From CAYRCJ01 sp964422785 (GTDB lineage: Bacteria > Patescibacteriota > Minisyncoccia > UBA11713 > 2-01-FULL-45-33): a stretch of 11,927 bases of DNA. Made by a program: the position numbers and the translations under genes. Positions 1 to 6,480 of the stretch are shown piece after piece. The first letter of the stretch is position 1; every line of letters starts with the position of its first letter. The DNA is taken from assembly GCA_964422785.1 (NCBI GenBank), contig CAYRCJ010000024.1, positions 1 through 11,927 on the forward strand, written 5' to 3'. A model generated the notes under the pieces. The model searched no databases. It was not told the DNA's origin and saw only the letters and a list, made by a program, of their open reading frames with translations.

Positions 1-747
1 CGCGATGACGCAGGATTTGGCATTGGCAAGCAGAGATTCGTGAGTATGCGCTACGCCCTTTGGGTCGGAAGTCGTGCCGGAAGTGTAAAGAAGAACTGCA
101 ATGTCGTTTTTGTTGAAAGGACGTCCGACGTCCACTTGGACGTCGGACGTCCAAGAAGTTACCGGAGCGCTTTTGATTAGTTCTGCAAAACTTTTGACGT
201 TCTTTGGACGATTTTTAAAATCAAAAAGCTCTCTCTTTTTCTTCGCTTTAATTTTATAAAAAAATCTTTTGAGACTCGGAAGAGAATCCTCAACGCCTGT
301 CACGATGATATTTTTCATCCGAAATTTTTCCCGGAGGGCATCGAGGAGAGGAGGAAACAATTTGTCCCACAATATAATCGTCTCCGCCCCGGAATCTTTC
401 AGAATATTGCAAATCTCATTTACGGTATAAAGAGGATTTAGCGGCACCGCTATAGATCCGTTAGCTAAAACCCCGAAATAAGATATTACGAACTGGGGCG
501 AATTCGGAAGAAGTATAAGCACTCTTTCCTTAGGAAGCACGCCCAAATCGGAAAGCGCTGCTCCGAATTTTAAAGAAAAGTTCCGGAGATCGCCGTAAGA
601 AATTTCTCTCTGGCACCACAATGGCCTCTGTCCGTCCCAAAAAAATAAAGCAGTTTTTTCGTCATCCTCAGGATCATAAGATTCAAGCAGTGAAAGCAAG
701 GTTTCATCCGGCCGTTCAGGCTCGATGAGTTCCCAGCATCTAGACAT
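1..747 (-). CDS. Acyl-CoA synthetase / AMP-binding ligase, N-terminal part (cut by window edge)
   Basis: This is the first 249 codons of an ANL-superfamily adenylating enzyme; the C-terminal part lies beyond the left edge. Family members activate a carboxylic acid (often a fatty acid) with ATP and pass it to CoA. Visible hallmarks are an adenylate-enzyme N-terminal fold (ISYGDL near residue 49, VLILLPNSPQFVISYFGV at 76-93, VPLNPLYT at 101-108) and the phosphate-binding core motif YTSGTTSDPKGVAHTH at 221-236. The ATG at 747 is preceded by AAAGGA five bases upstream, which supports this start. Residues 199-210 are encoded entirely by a GC-rich palindrome that looks inserted in frame. The substrate cannot be told from this half. 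The gene lies downstream of nrdJ on the same strand, 77 bp away. The superfamily is certain; 'long-chain fatty acid' is a guess from overall resemblance. Confidence 0.9.
   Translation of the reverse strand, partial: MSRCWELIEPERPDETLLSLLESYDPEDDEKTALFFWDGQRPLWCQREISYGDLRNFSLKFGAALSDLGVLPKERVLILLPNSPQFVISYFGVLANGSIAVPLNPLYTVNEICNILKDSGAETIILWDKLFPPLLDALREKFRMKNIIVTGVEDSLPSLKRFFYKIKAKKKRELFDFKNRPKNVKSFAELIKSAPVTSWTSDVQVDVGRPFNKNDIAVLLYTSGTTSDPKGVAHTHESLLANAKSCVIA
118..153. repeat. In-frame palindromic element inside the AMP-binding gene
   Basis: Bases 119-134 and 137-152 are perfect inverted repeats (16-bp arms, 2-nt centre) built from four copies of GACGTC. Together with one flanking base on each side it makes exactly 12 codons (residues W199 to P210 of the overlapping minus-strand gene), so the reading frame is kept. 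It lies in the variable linker just before the AMP-binding core motif. Confidence 0.85.
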
Positions 748-752
748 AGAAG

Positions 753-758
753 TCCTTT
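753..758 (-). promoter_or_regulatory. Ribosome binding site of the acyl-CoA synthetase gene
   Basis: On the minus strand AAAGGA lies five bases before the ATG at 747. It fixes this start. It follows directly after the palindromic repeat at 759-780. Confidence 0.6.
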
Positions 759-780
759 ACCCTGAGCGTAGTCGAAGGGT
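759..780. repeat. Intergenic imperfect palindrome CCCTGAGCGTAGTCGAAGGG
   Basis: Bases 760-779 read CCCTGAGCGTAGTCGAAGGG, with ACCCT/AGGGT outer arms (759-763, 776-780) and an imperfect core. From memory this string recurs in intergenic DNA of many environmental bacterial genomes, including CPR; I cannot verify that here. It sits in the gap after nrdJ and just ahead of the ribosome binding site of the next gene, and no obvious U-tract follows, so it is more likely a dispersed repeat than an intrinsic terminator. Confidence 0.6.
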
Positions 781-824
781 TTTCAAAGATTTTCTAACCT
801 ATTCATAACACAAAACCTCTATTT

Positions 825-3644
825 TTACGAGCAGCTTCCTACGTTCTCTCCGCAAGAAGCGCAAGTGTAGCAGGAGCCTGTGCGGACCATGAGGCTTCCG
901 CAGCGGCAAGCCGGGGCGTCTTGATAAGAAAACAGAGTCGATGAATTTGCCAGGGCGATTTTCGGAACTTCCTGAATCAATGGCTTGTCCTCGGTATTTT
1001 CTTTGCGCTCTTCAGCAGCTGATGTATCCGGAGTAAAGATTCCGAAAGTCATCTGATCTTCCTTTGATAAAAATTTGATTGCCAAAAACTTTCCGATGTA
1101 ATCCAAAATTGATTTGGCTACGAGTATATCCTGGTTTTCAGTGTATCCGGCGGGTTCAAACCGGGAATGAACGAATTTTTTAATTATTGTTTCTATCGGC
1201 ACGCCGGACTGGAGCGAAACAGAAATCAAAACTCCGATGGCATCCAGGAGACCGGCGATTGTCGAGCCCTCTTTCGCGACCCTTATGAAAACTTCTCCAA
1301 GCCTTCCATCCTGATAAAGTCCGCAATGCAGATATCCCTCATGTCCGGCAATGGCAAACTTATGCCGTATCGCTTTTACATCAGCGGGTAATTTTCTTCT
1401 TAGAACCGAAGAGTTTTGCTGGGACTCGTCCGCGTTGTCTTTGTTTGAGCCTTTTGTTTTTGAGGTATTTAGTGGCTGCGATCCTTTGGAATTGTCCCGG
1501 TAAATAGCGATTGCTTTCAATCCCATTTTCCAGGCATCTATGTAAGTATGCATTACATCATCGATAGTTGCTGATTCCGGTAAGTTTACAGTTTTGGAAA
1601 TGGCGCCCGAAAGAAACGGTTGGGCAGCCGCCATCATTCTGACATGCCCGGAATAATGAATTGATCTTTTGCCGCCGGGGGCGTTTGTGGCGCAATCAAA
1701 AACCGCAAAATCCTTTTCTTGGAGATACGGAGCGCCTTCAATGCCGTCGTTCTTCAAAACATAATCCATAATTTCTTTGGATTCCGGACCGGAATATCCC
1801 AGATTCATCAGGGCCGGCTCCAAAGAACGGTTTACGATTTTAATAAATCCTCCTCCCACCATTTTTTTGTAAGCAACCAGTGAAAAACTCGGCTCAATGC
1901 CTGTTGTGTCGGCATCCATCATAAAAGAAATTGTCCCGGTGGGCGCGAGAAGCGAAACTTGAGAATTTCTGACGCCATAGTTCAAGCCGGTTTGGTATGC
2001 CACCTGCCAAGGAGTTTGGGCCGCCTCCCAAAGATTAGGCAAAATATATTTTTTATCGATATTTTTGGCCTCTTCTCCGTGCATTTTAATGACGCTGAGC
2101 ATCGGTTCTTTATTTTTTTCATATCCCGCAAAAGGACCCATGGCTTTGGAAATTTCAGCTGAAACAGCATACGCTTCTCCCGTCATTATCGAAGTAATCG
2201 CCGCGGCATGCGCCCTTGCCGGATCAGAATCGTACGGGTACCCCCACCGCATCAAAAGTGCTCCTAGATTTGTATAGCCCAAACCCAACTCCCTGTATTT
2301 TCTGGCGGTATCCTCTATTTTTGGGGTCGGATAAGAAGAATGATCTACCGTTATATCCTGCGCGATTATGAAAATTCTTACGGCTTTTTTAAATGATTCT
2401 ATATCAAACTCGCCGTTATCTTTCAAAAAGGTTAGGAGATTGAGGGAAGCCAAATTGCAGGCGGAGTTATCCAAATGCATATATTCGGAACAGGGGTTGG
2501 ATGCTGTAATCCTCCCGGTGGCCGGGGCTGTGTGCCATTTGTTTATGGTGGTATCAAATTGCATCCCCGGATCCGCGCAATGCCAAGCGGCTTCAGCGAT
2601 GAGCTTCATTAAATCACGGGCCTTAACAGTCTCCGCCACCTCGCCGTTTTTCACGTAGCGTAAATTCCAGTCTCCATCTTCCATAACCGAGCGCATAAAT
2701 TCGTCCGAGGCCCTGACAGAATTGTTGGCATTCTGGAAAAATACATTGGTATAGATTTCTCCGTCTATCGCGTCATCGTATCCAAGTTGGATCAAAGACT
2801 TGGCCTTTTCTTCTTCTTTCCATTTGCAGGTAATAAATTGTTTTATGTCCGGATGATCCGCGTTCAAGATTACCATTTTTGCGGCCCGGCGGGTTTTGCC
2901 TCCGGATCTTATTGTCCCGGCAATGGCGTCCGCGCCTTTCATAAAGGACACCGGACCGGATGATTTGCCGCGATTGGAAATATTTTCTTTTGAAGATCTT
3001 AATGGAGAAATATTAATTCCGGAGCCTGACCCCCCCGCAAAAATAAACATCTCTGTCCGATACCATTCCGAGATGGCCTCTTTGTCGTCGGTAATGGACA
3101 ATATAAAACACGCGGAGCATTGCGGCTTTTTTTCAACGCCCACGTTAAACCAAACCGGAGAATTAAAAGAAACGCGTTGATTTACCAAAAGAGATTTTAT
3201 TTCTTCATTAAAAACTTTGGCATCTTGCAATGAAGCAAAGTATTCGGACTCTATGCCCCAATGAGTTATGGTATCGGCCACTCTGTTAATGAGTTGTTTT
3301 ACGGAGTATTCCCGGCCGGGCTTGCCGACATGTCCGGAAAAATATTTTTCCGCCACTATGTCCGTGGCTGTCTGACTCCAAAATTTCGGGACCTCAACAT
3401 CATCTTGTTGAAAAATTATTTTTCCATCAGCCGAGGCAATCAATGCTTTTCTTTTCTCCCAAACCAATTCATCGTATGGATGAATATTTTCTTTGGTGAA
3501 ATAGCGATCCATCCGAAGCTTTGATCGGATATCACTCGCGATATTAAACGAATTAGACAAATCCATTTCGGCGGATGAAGCAAAAAAAGTCCCCGATTCG
3601 GGACCGTCGTTTATGCCAAAGAGTTGGTTTTTGAACTCATCCAT
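825..3644 (-). CDS. nrdJ: Adenosylcobalamin-dependent (class II) ribonucleoside-diphosphate reductase
   Basis: Converts ribonucleotides to deoxyribonucleotides using a thiyl radical generated from coenzyme B12, the dNTP source for DNA synthesis. The 939-residue protein is full length for the long NrdJ type. NPCSE at 383-387 carries the expected active-site Asn, radical Cys385 and Glu; Cys179 (SACFIL) and Cys396 (SACNLASLNL) match the redox pair that reduces substrate. The 11-residue spacing between Cys385 and Cys396 matches my recollection of the Thermotoga enzyme. A glycine-rich loop (FAGGSGSG, 202-209) and the APTGTIS phosphate-binding motif (567-573) are present. The C-terminus (913-938) has six cysteines in a zinc-ribbon-like tail probably used for re-reduction. 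No separate radical-generating subunit is needed. The start at 3644 fits a promoter whose predicted transcription start falls on the ATG. No cobalamin riboswitch precedes it. Confidence 0.96.
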   Translation of the reverse strand: MDEFKNQLFGINDGPESGTFFASSAEMDLSNSFNIASDIRSKLRMDRYFTKENIHPYDELVWEKRKALIASADGKIIFQQDDVEVPKFWSQTATDIVAEKYFSGHVGKPGREYSVKQLINRVADTITHWGIESEYFASLQDAKVFNEEIKSLLVNQRVSFNSPVWFNVGVEKKPQCSACFILSITDDKEAISEWYRTEMFIFAGGSGSGINISPLRSSKENISNRGKSSGPVSFMKGADAIAGTIRSGGKTRRAAKMVILNADHPDIKQFITCKWKEEEKAKSLIQLGYDDAIDGEIYTNVFFQNANNSVRASDEFMRSVMEDGDWNLRYVKNGEVAETVKARDLMKLIAEAAWHCADPGMQFDTTINKWHTAPATGRITASNPCSEYMHLDNSACNLASLNLLTFLKDNGEFDIESFKKAVRIFIIAQDITVDHSSYPTPKIEDTARKYRELGLGYTNLGALLMRWGYPYDSDPARAHAAAITSIMTGEAYAVSAEISKAMGPFAGYEKNKEPMLSVIKMHGEEAKNIDKKYILPNLWEAAQTPWQVAYQTGLNYGVRNSQVSLLAPTGTISFMMDADTTGIEPSFSLVAYKKMVGGGFIKIVNRSLEPALMNLGYSGPESKEIMDYVLKNDGIEGAPYLQEKDFAVFDCATNAPGGKRSIHYSGHVRMMAAAQPFLSGAISKTVNLPESATIDDVMHTYIDAWKMGLKAIAIYRDNSKGSQPLNTSKTKGSNKDNADESQQNSSVLRRKLPADVKAIRHKFAIAGHEGYLHCGLYQDGRLGEVFIRVAKEGSTIAGLLDAIGVLISVSLQSGVPIETIIKKFVHSRFEPAGYTENQDILVAKSILDYIGKFLAIKFLSKEDQMTFGIFTPDTSAAEERKENTEDKPLIQEVPKIALANSSTLFSYQDAPACRCGSLMVRTGSCYTCASCGENVGSCS

Positions 3645-3650
3645 GCCTAT

Positions 3651-3680
3651 ATACTAGCATGCTCCAAAAACAGATTTCAA
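3651..3680 (-). promoter_or_regulatory. Promoter of nrdJ, apparently leaderless
   Basis: On the minus strand TTGAAA (3680-3675) is followed after 18 bases by TAGTAT (3656-3651), itself preceded by TGC (an extended -10). Six bases then separate the hexamer from the nrdJ ATG at 3644, so the usual start distance puts +1 on the A of the ATG. There is no Shine-Dalgarno at useful spacing. Box matches are seen; leaderless transcription is inferred. Confidence 0.5.
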
Positions 3681-3734
3681 AATACTACATGTGCATATCA
3701 AAATTACGACATTTTTATAAAAACTTTCCAGAGC

Positions 3735-3763
3735 TTGACTAATTTTTAAATAAATGATAGGAA
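3735..3763 (+). promoter_or_regulatory. Candidate promoter of the 3810 membrane-protein gene
   Basis: TTGACT at 3735-3740 is followed after 17 bases by TAGGAA at 3758-3763, with TG at 3755-3756 forming an extended -10. The -10 hexamer is weak (3 of 6). It would give a leader of about 40 bases carrying AGGAGG at 3799-3804. The 165-bp gap between nrdJ and this gene holds only these divergent signals. Confidence 0.4.
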
Positions 3764-3798
3764 TTAATCCGGATAGTAAAGTCTAAAATTCGCAAATC

Positions 3799-3804
3799 AG
3801 GAGG
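3799..3804 (+). promoter_or_regulatory. Strong Shine-Dalgarno AGGAGG
   Basis: A full AGGAGG sits five bases before the ATG at 3810 and decides that start. It contrasts with the housekeeping genes in the window that lack such a site. Confidence 0.8.
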
Positions 3805-3809
3805 CAGTT

Positions 3810-4454
3810 ATGATTAAGAAAAATATTGGTCTACTGGTGCTTTTTTTAACAATTTCTTCATTGGGATTTTCCCAAACACAAACACAAGTTCAGCCGCAAA
3901 GTAATGCCGCGGGAATTAGCAAGGAGGACATTCAAAATCTTCGAACTGCTTTTAGGGCCATTCAGGATGTTCTTGAGCCGCCACAACCACAGCCAGCGCC
4001 TCAAGTTGCACAAACTCAACAAACACAAACCGCTCCTCAGCAAGACCACAAAACCGTGGGAGATGTCCTCGATAAAGCAGTTGATCTTGTGGATAAATAT
4101 GCGACATCCGCATTCGCGCTCACCGCTGACGCTGCCAAAAAAGTGGCGCCGGAAGTATGGCATATTATGATCCTTCAACAATATGCTAAAGCGCTTACAG
4201 ATATATTAGGGTGGTGGAGCGTGGCTCTTGTAACATTTATTGCTTTTCTTGCTGCTGGAAAATATTGGGTTCCTGACAAAGACGCGACCGATGATGAAAA
4301 ATCATTTCATATGGTAATACGCCGAATTCTTATTACGCTCACTACTGTATTTTCTATGGCAGGAATGCTAGCAATCGCATTTGATATCCAGCTCTTAATC
4401 AATCCTGAATACTTCGCAATCAAAGATCTGGTTCAGATAGTTTTTAACAGATAG
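3810..4454 (+). CDS. Secreted/membrane protein of unknown function, signal peptide plus two C-terminal TM segments
   Basis: I do not recognise the family. The 214-residue product starts with a clear export signal (IKKN then a hydrophobic run 6-20, likely cleaved near FSQ at 20-22). A low-complexity stretch rich in Gln, Pro and Thr follows (22-32, then 57-78), and a mostly helical region at about 81-132. Two hydrophobic segments come next, about 134-154 (starts LGWWSVALVTF) and 169-192, joined by an acidic loop (DKDATDDEK). A short tail contains NPEYFAIKDL. AGGAGG five bases upstream supports the start; stops TAG and TGA lie in tandem at the end. It is a single-gene unit with its own promoter and a strong terminator, transcribed divergently from nrdJ. 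The signal peptide places the N-terminal region outside the cytoplasm. A small pore or anchor role can be imagined but not shown. Confidence 0.85.
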   Translation: MIKKNIGLLVLFLTISSLGFSQTQTQVQPQSNAAGISKEDIQNLRTAFRAIQDVLEPPQPQPAPQVAQTQQTQTAPQQDHKTVGDVLDKAVDLVDKYATSAFALTADAAKKVAPEVWHIMILQQYAKALTDILGWWSVALVTFIAFLAAGKYWVPDKDATDDEKSFHMVIRRILITLTTVFSMAGMLAIAFDIQLLINPEYFAIKDLVQIVFNR

Positions 4455-4458
4455 TGAA

Positions 4459-4489
4459 AGCCCCCGACCAGGGTCGGGGGCTTTTTTTT
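4459..4489 (+). terminator. Rho-independent terminator of the 3810 gene
   Basis: Ten-bp GC-rich perfect stem (4459-4468 with 4473-4482), four-base loop CAGG, then a run of eight T. It starts four bases after the TAG stop. Confidence 0.93.
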
Positions 4490-4520
4490 ATTTTTTATGC
4501 CTCCGCAGAAACGCCTGAAT
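4485..4520. repeat. Direct repeat copy A (matches ftsZ 3' end)
   Basis: Bases 4485-4520 match 5295-5330 at 34 of 36 positions (differences at 4497/5307 and 4516/5326). Weaker similarity continues for seven more bases (5 of 7). The two copies are 810 bp apart and flank the membrane-protein gene at 4610-5266. Confidence 0.88.
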
Positions 4521-4523
4521 AGA
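4488..4523 (-). pseudogene. Remnant of an ftsZ 3' end
   Basis: Read on the minus strand this encodes SIQAFLRRHKK then TAA. The intact FtsZ in the window ends SIPAFLRRQKK then TAA in the same register. Upstream (4527-4529) the frame is stopped, so only the tail survives. The conserved C-terminal peptide of FtsZ is the docking site for FtsA and other partners, which makes chance resemblance over both DNA and protein unlikely. It lies right after the 3810 terminator, where the ftsZ end would sit if the 4610 gene were absent. Confidence 0.75.
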
Positions 4524-4553
4524 AACCTAACATTAAGCACCGAGTGTCTAATG

Positions 4554-4581
4554 TTGACAAAAAAATATTTAGTGCTAAGCT
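4554..4581 (+). promoter_or_regulatory. Promoter of the 4610 membrane-protein gene
   Basis: A perfect TTGACA (4554-4559) is followed after 16 bases by TAAGCT (4576-4581), with TG at 4573-4574 as an extended -10. It argues against a GTG start at 4544, which would lie upstream of the promoter, and favours the ATG at 4610. Confidence 0.55.
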
Positions 4582-4609
4582 AATTTTAGATTTAAATTTG
4601 GGGCAATCA

Positions 4610-5266
4610 ATGGAAAAAACAGGCGTTCTTATGAAATCGGAAGGTGAAGACTTGGTTCTTCCCAACGCGCGAGATCTTCTGGCGGCACAATTGAAACAAT
4701 TTGAGGAAGAAGACAAGAAATTAGAAGAAGAAAACAAGAAAGTGGAACTGGAAAATAGAATTGAGCAAGCAGAAAAAAACCTATTGGCGAAGTTCATTGT
4801 TGTCGCGGGTGATTACTTCAGAGTTTGTTGCGGTGGCAGATTAGAAAAGATGAACCGGGCGGAACTTAAAGCGCTCAATGAGATGATGATGGAGAGGTCC
4901 GGACGATACCTCTGGTACGACTTCCTCAAGCGAAAAATTGCTCCGGTAGCATGCTTTTTGGGAAGCATTGCCGGAATAGTCTGCGTAGTGATATCAACAA
5001 CATTCTTCGGGGATGTCGCGTATGGTTTTTTACTGTTTGTATTGTCTATGTGTTTTATTATTGGAGGCGTCTTTGGCGGCATCGCCTTGCTAAAATTAAA
5101 CAAATCTGTGTGGAAAGAATACTGCGACGAAACTATGTTTCTTAAAAAATTAAAAGGCAACGATTATTTTCCGATAGAAAAACTGCGGGCCAAACTTGGC
5201 ATTGCGGCGCCGGATAAAAACGAAATCCCGCCAGGCCCAAGCGATGACGATGTCGCTAATCTCTAA
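4610..5266 (+). CDS. Membrane protein of unknown function, coiled coil plus two TM segments
   Basis: I do not recognise the family. From the ATG at 4610 the product is 218 residues. Residues about 23-58 form a highly charged heptad-like coiled coil (QFEEEDKKLEEENKK is its core). A Cys-Cys-Gly-Gly stretch follows near 73, then two hydrophobic segments at about 111-132 and 136-162. A cytoplasmic-looking tail of about 55 residues ends in PPGPSDDDVANL. No signal peptide is seen; both ends probably face the cytoplasm. The frame is open upstream to a GTG at 4544, but TTGACA lies inside that extension, so the later ATG is preferred; ATG at 4631 is a further option. The gene is a stand-alone unit flanked by direct repeats of the ftsZ 3' end and converging on ftsZ. 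A scaffold or division-linked role could be imagined, but nothing shows it. Confidence 0.82.
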   Translation: MEKTGVLMKSEGEDLVLPNARDLLAAQLKQFEEEDKKLEEENKKVELENRIEQAEKNLLAKFIVVAGDYFRVCCGGRLEKMNRAELKALNEMMMERSGRYLWYDFLKRKIAPVACFLGSIAGIVCVVISTTFFGDVAYGFLLFVLSMCFIIGGVFGGIALLKLNKSVWKEYCDETMFLKKLKGNDYFPIEKLRAKLGIAAPDKNEIPPGPSDDDVANL

Positions 5267-5272
5267 AAAAAT

Positions 5273-5299
5273 AAATCCCCGCAACTTGCGGGGATTTTT
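5273..5299. terminator. Bidirectional terminator between the 4610 gene and ftsZ
   Basis: Eleven-bp perfect stem (5273-5283 with 5287-5297), loop ACT. An A-rich left flank and T-rich right flank make it work for both convergent genes. It begins six bases after the 4610-gene stop and touches the ftsZ stop codon at 5298. Confidence 0.9.
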
Positions 5300-5330
5300 A
5301 TTTTTTCTGCCTCCGCAGAAACGCCGGAAT
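5295..5330. repeat. Direct repeat copy B (intact ftsZ 3' end)
   Basis: Partner of the copy at 4485-4520, 34 of 36 identical. This copy is the functional 3' end of ftsZ plus the T-tract of the adjoining terminator. Confidence 0.88.
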
Positions 5331-6419
5331 TGAATCCAGTTCGGATTCGTTCGTGACATTCCCGGCCACCTCCAATTTTTTGGCCGCCTCTCCATTATTT
5401 TTATCTTGTATATTTGTTTTTACCGCGAAGGATCCGAAAAGTGTGGCGGTTTTGGGTATTGCCGAATCCGGGAAGCCGGAAGCAATAACAGTTATCTTTA
5501 TTTCCCCCTTCTTTAAAGTTTCGTCTTGAATTGCCCCGAAAATAACTTTGGCTTCCGGATCGATTGAGGCTGTAATAATTTTTGCGGCTTCTTGTATCTC
5601 CCACATCGTAAGATCCGATCCGCCGGCCACGGCAAAAAGAACTCCTCTGGCTCCATTTATGGAAACATCAAGAAGCGGTGAATTTATTGCCAATTTCGCC
5701 GCATCCTCGGCACGTGATTCTCCGCTGCCGTGTCCTATTCCCATTAAAGCGGAGCCGGCATTTTGCATAACCGCCTTAACATCGGCGAAGTCGACATTAA
5801 TAACACCGGGCATTGTAATTAAATCTGAAATTCCCTGAACCGCGTGGCGCAAAATTTCATCGCACTTTGCGAAAGCGGATAAAAATGATGTGTCCTTGTC
5901 TATTACGCTCAGCAATCTGTCGTTTGGTATTACAATCAAAGCGTCCACCGCTTCGCGAAGACGCATCAGCCCAAGATCAGCCAAGCGAGCGCGCTCAGCG
6001 CCCTCAAAAGCAAAAGGTTTTGTAACCACGGCTATCGTAAGAGCTCCGAGAGTTTTTGCGGTGTTGGCAATAATAGCCGAAGCTCCTGTCCCGGTTCCGC
6101 CGCCAAGTCCGCAGGTTATAAAAACCATATCAGCGCCCTTCAAGGCTTCTTGAATTTCATCTTTAGTTTCTTCCGCGGCTTGTTTCCCAAGCTCCGGATT
6201 CATCCCAGCGCCCAAACCTTTTGTGAGACCCTTTCCGATTCTTATTTTTTTTGAAGCCAAGCTTTGGTGAAGATCTTGCGCGTCAGTATTTATGGCGATA
6301 AATTCAACGCCGCGCACCTTGGACTTAACCATGTGGTTGACGGCGTTTTTGCCTGACCCCCCGACTCCGATAACTTTTATCCTGGCAAACGATTCGATGT
6401 CTGGTTTAACGTGTGGCAT
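5298..6419 (-). CDS. ftsZ: Cell division GTPase FtsZ
   Basis: Tubulin-like GTPase that polymerises into the division ring under the membrane. Numbering from the chosen ATG at 6419 (373 aa): nucleotide-binding GVGGSGKNAV near 18-27, the tubulin signature GGGTGTG at 106-112, the T7 loop NVDFADV at 208-214 with both catalytic acidic residues, a short variable linker rich in Asn/Lys/Glu, and the conserved C-terminal peptide IPAFLRRQ at about 364-371 that binds FtsA. The open frame reaches back to a TTG at 6446 (382 aa), and another ATG is at 6425. I prefer 6419 because family proteins commonly start close to the VKPDIE stretch and because a -10-like TACTAT sits only ten bases before it. It lies 61 bp after ftsA on the same strand and shares a terminator with the convergent membrane-protein gene. 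Identity is certain; the start is not. Confidence 0.97.
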   Translation of the reverse strand: MPHVKPDIESFARIKVIGVGGSGKNAVNHMVKSKVRGVEFIAINTDAQDLHQSLASKKIRIGKGLTKGLGAGMNPELGKQAAEETKDEIQEALKGADMVFITCGLGGGTGTGASAIIANTAKTLGALTIAVVTKPFAFEGAERARLADLGLMRLREAVDALIVIPNDRLLSVIDKDTSFLSAFAKCDEILRHAVQGISDLITMPGVINVDFADVKAVMQNAGSALMGIGHGSGESRAEDAAKLAINSPLLDVSINGARGVLFAVAGGSDLTMWEIQEAAKIITASIDPEAKVIFGAIQDETLKKGEIKITVIASGFPDSAIPKTATLFGSFAVKTNIQDKNNGEAAKKLEVAGNVTNESELDSIPAFLRRQKK

Positions 6420-6428
6420 TTCCATAAC

Positions 6429-6456
6429 ATAGTAGCTATTGGACAAATAAATGCAA
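6429..6456 (-). promoter_or_regulatory. Candidate ftsZ promoter close to the start codon
   Basis: On the minus strand TTGCAT (6456-6451) is followed after 16 bases by TACTAT (6434-6429). Nine bases then lead to the ATG at 6419, so the expected transcript would have a leader of only about 2-3 bases. There is no Shine-Dalgarno before any of the possible starts. Confidence 0.38.
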
Positions 6457-6480
6457 CACTTGACAGAACAGAGAAAAAAT

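Noticed and set aside
118..153. CRISPR repeat or restriction-site array from the four GACGTC units
   Set aside because: Only one compact palindrome exists; there are no regularly spaced repeats with unique spacers.
3645..3809. Cobalamin riboswitch upstream of nrdJ
   Set aside because: No B12-box-like sequence or room for the long structured leader; the likely promoter abuts the start codon.
4544..4609. Upstream GTG start for the second membrane protein
   Set aside because: A perfect TTGACA and an extended -10 lie inside this stretch, so it is probably promoter, not coding sequence.
5548..6153. Plus-strand open frames opposite ftsZ
   Set aside because: Low-complexity Ala/Ser/Pro-rich shadows of the ftsZ coding strand.
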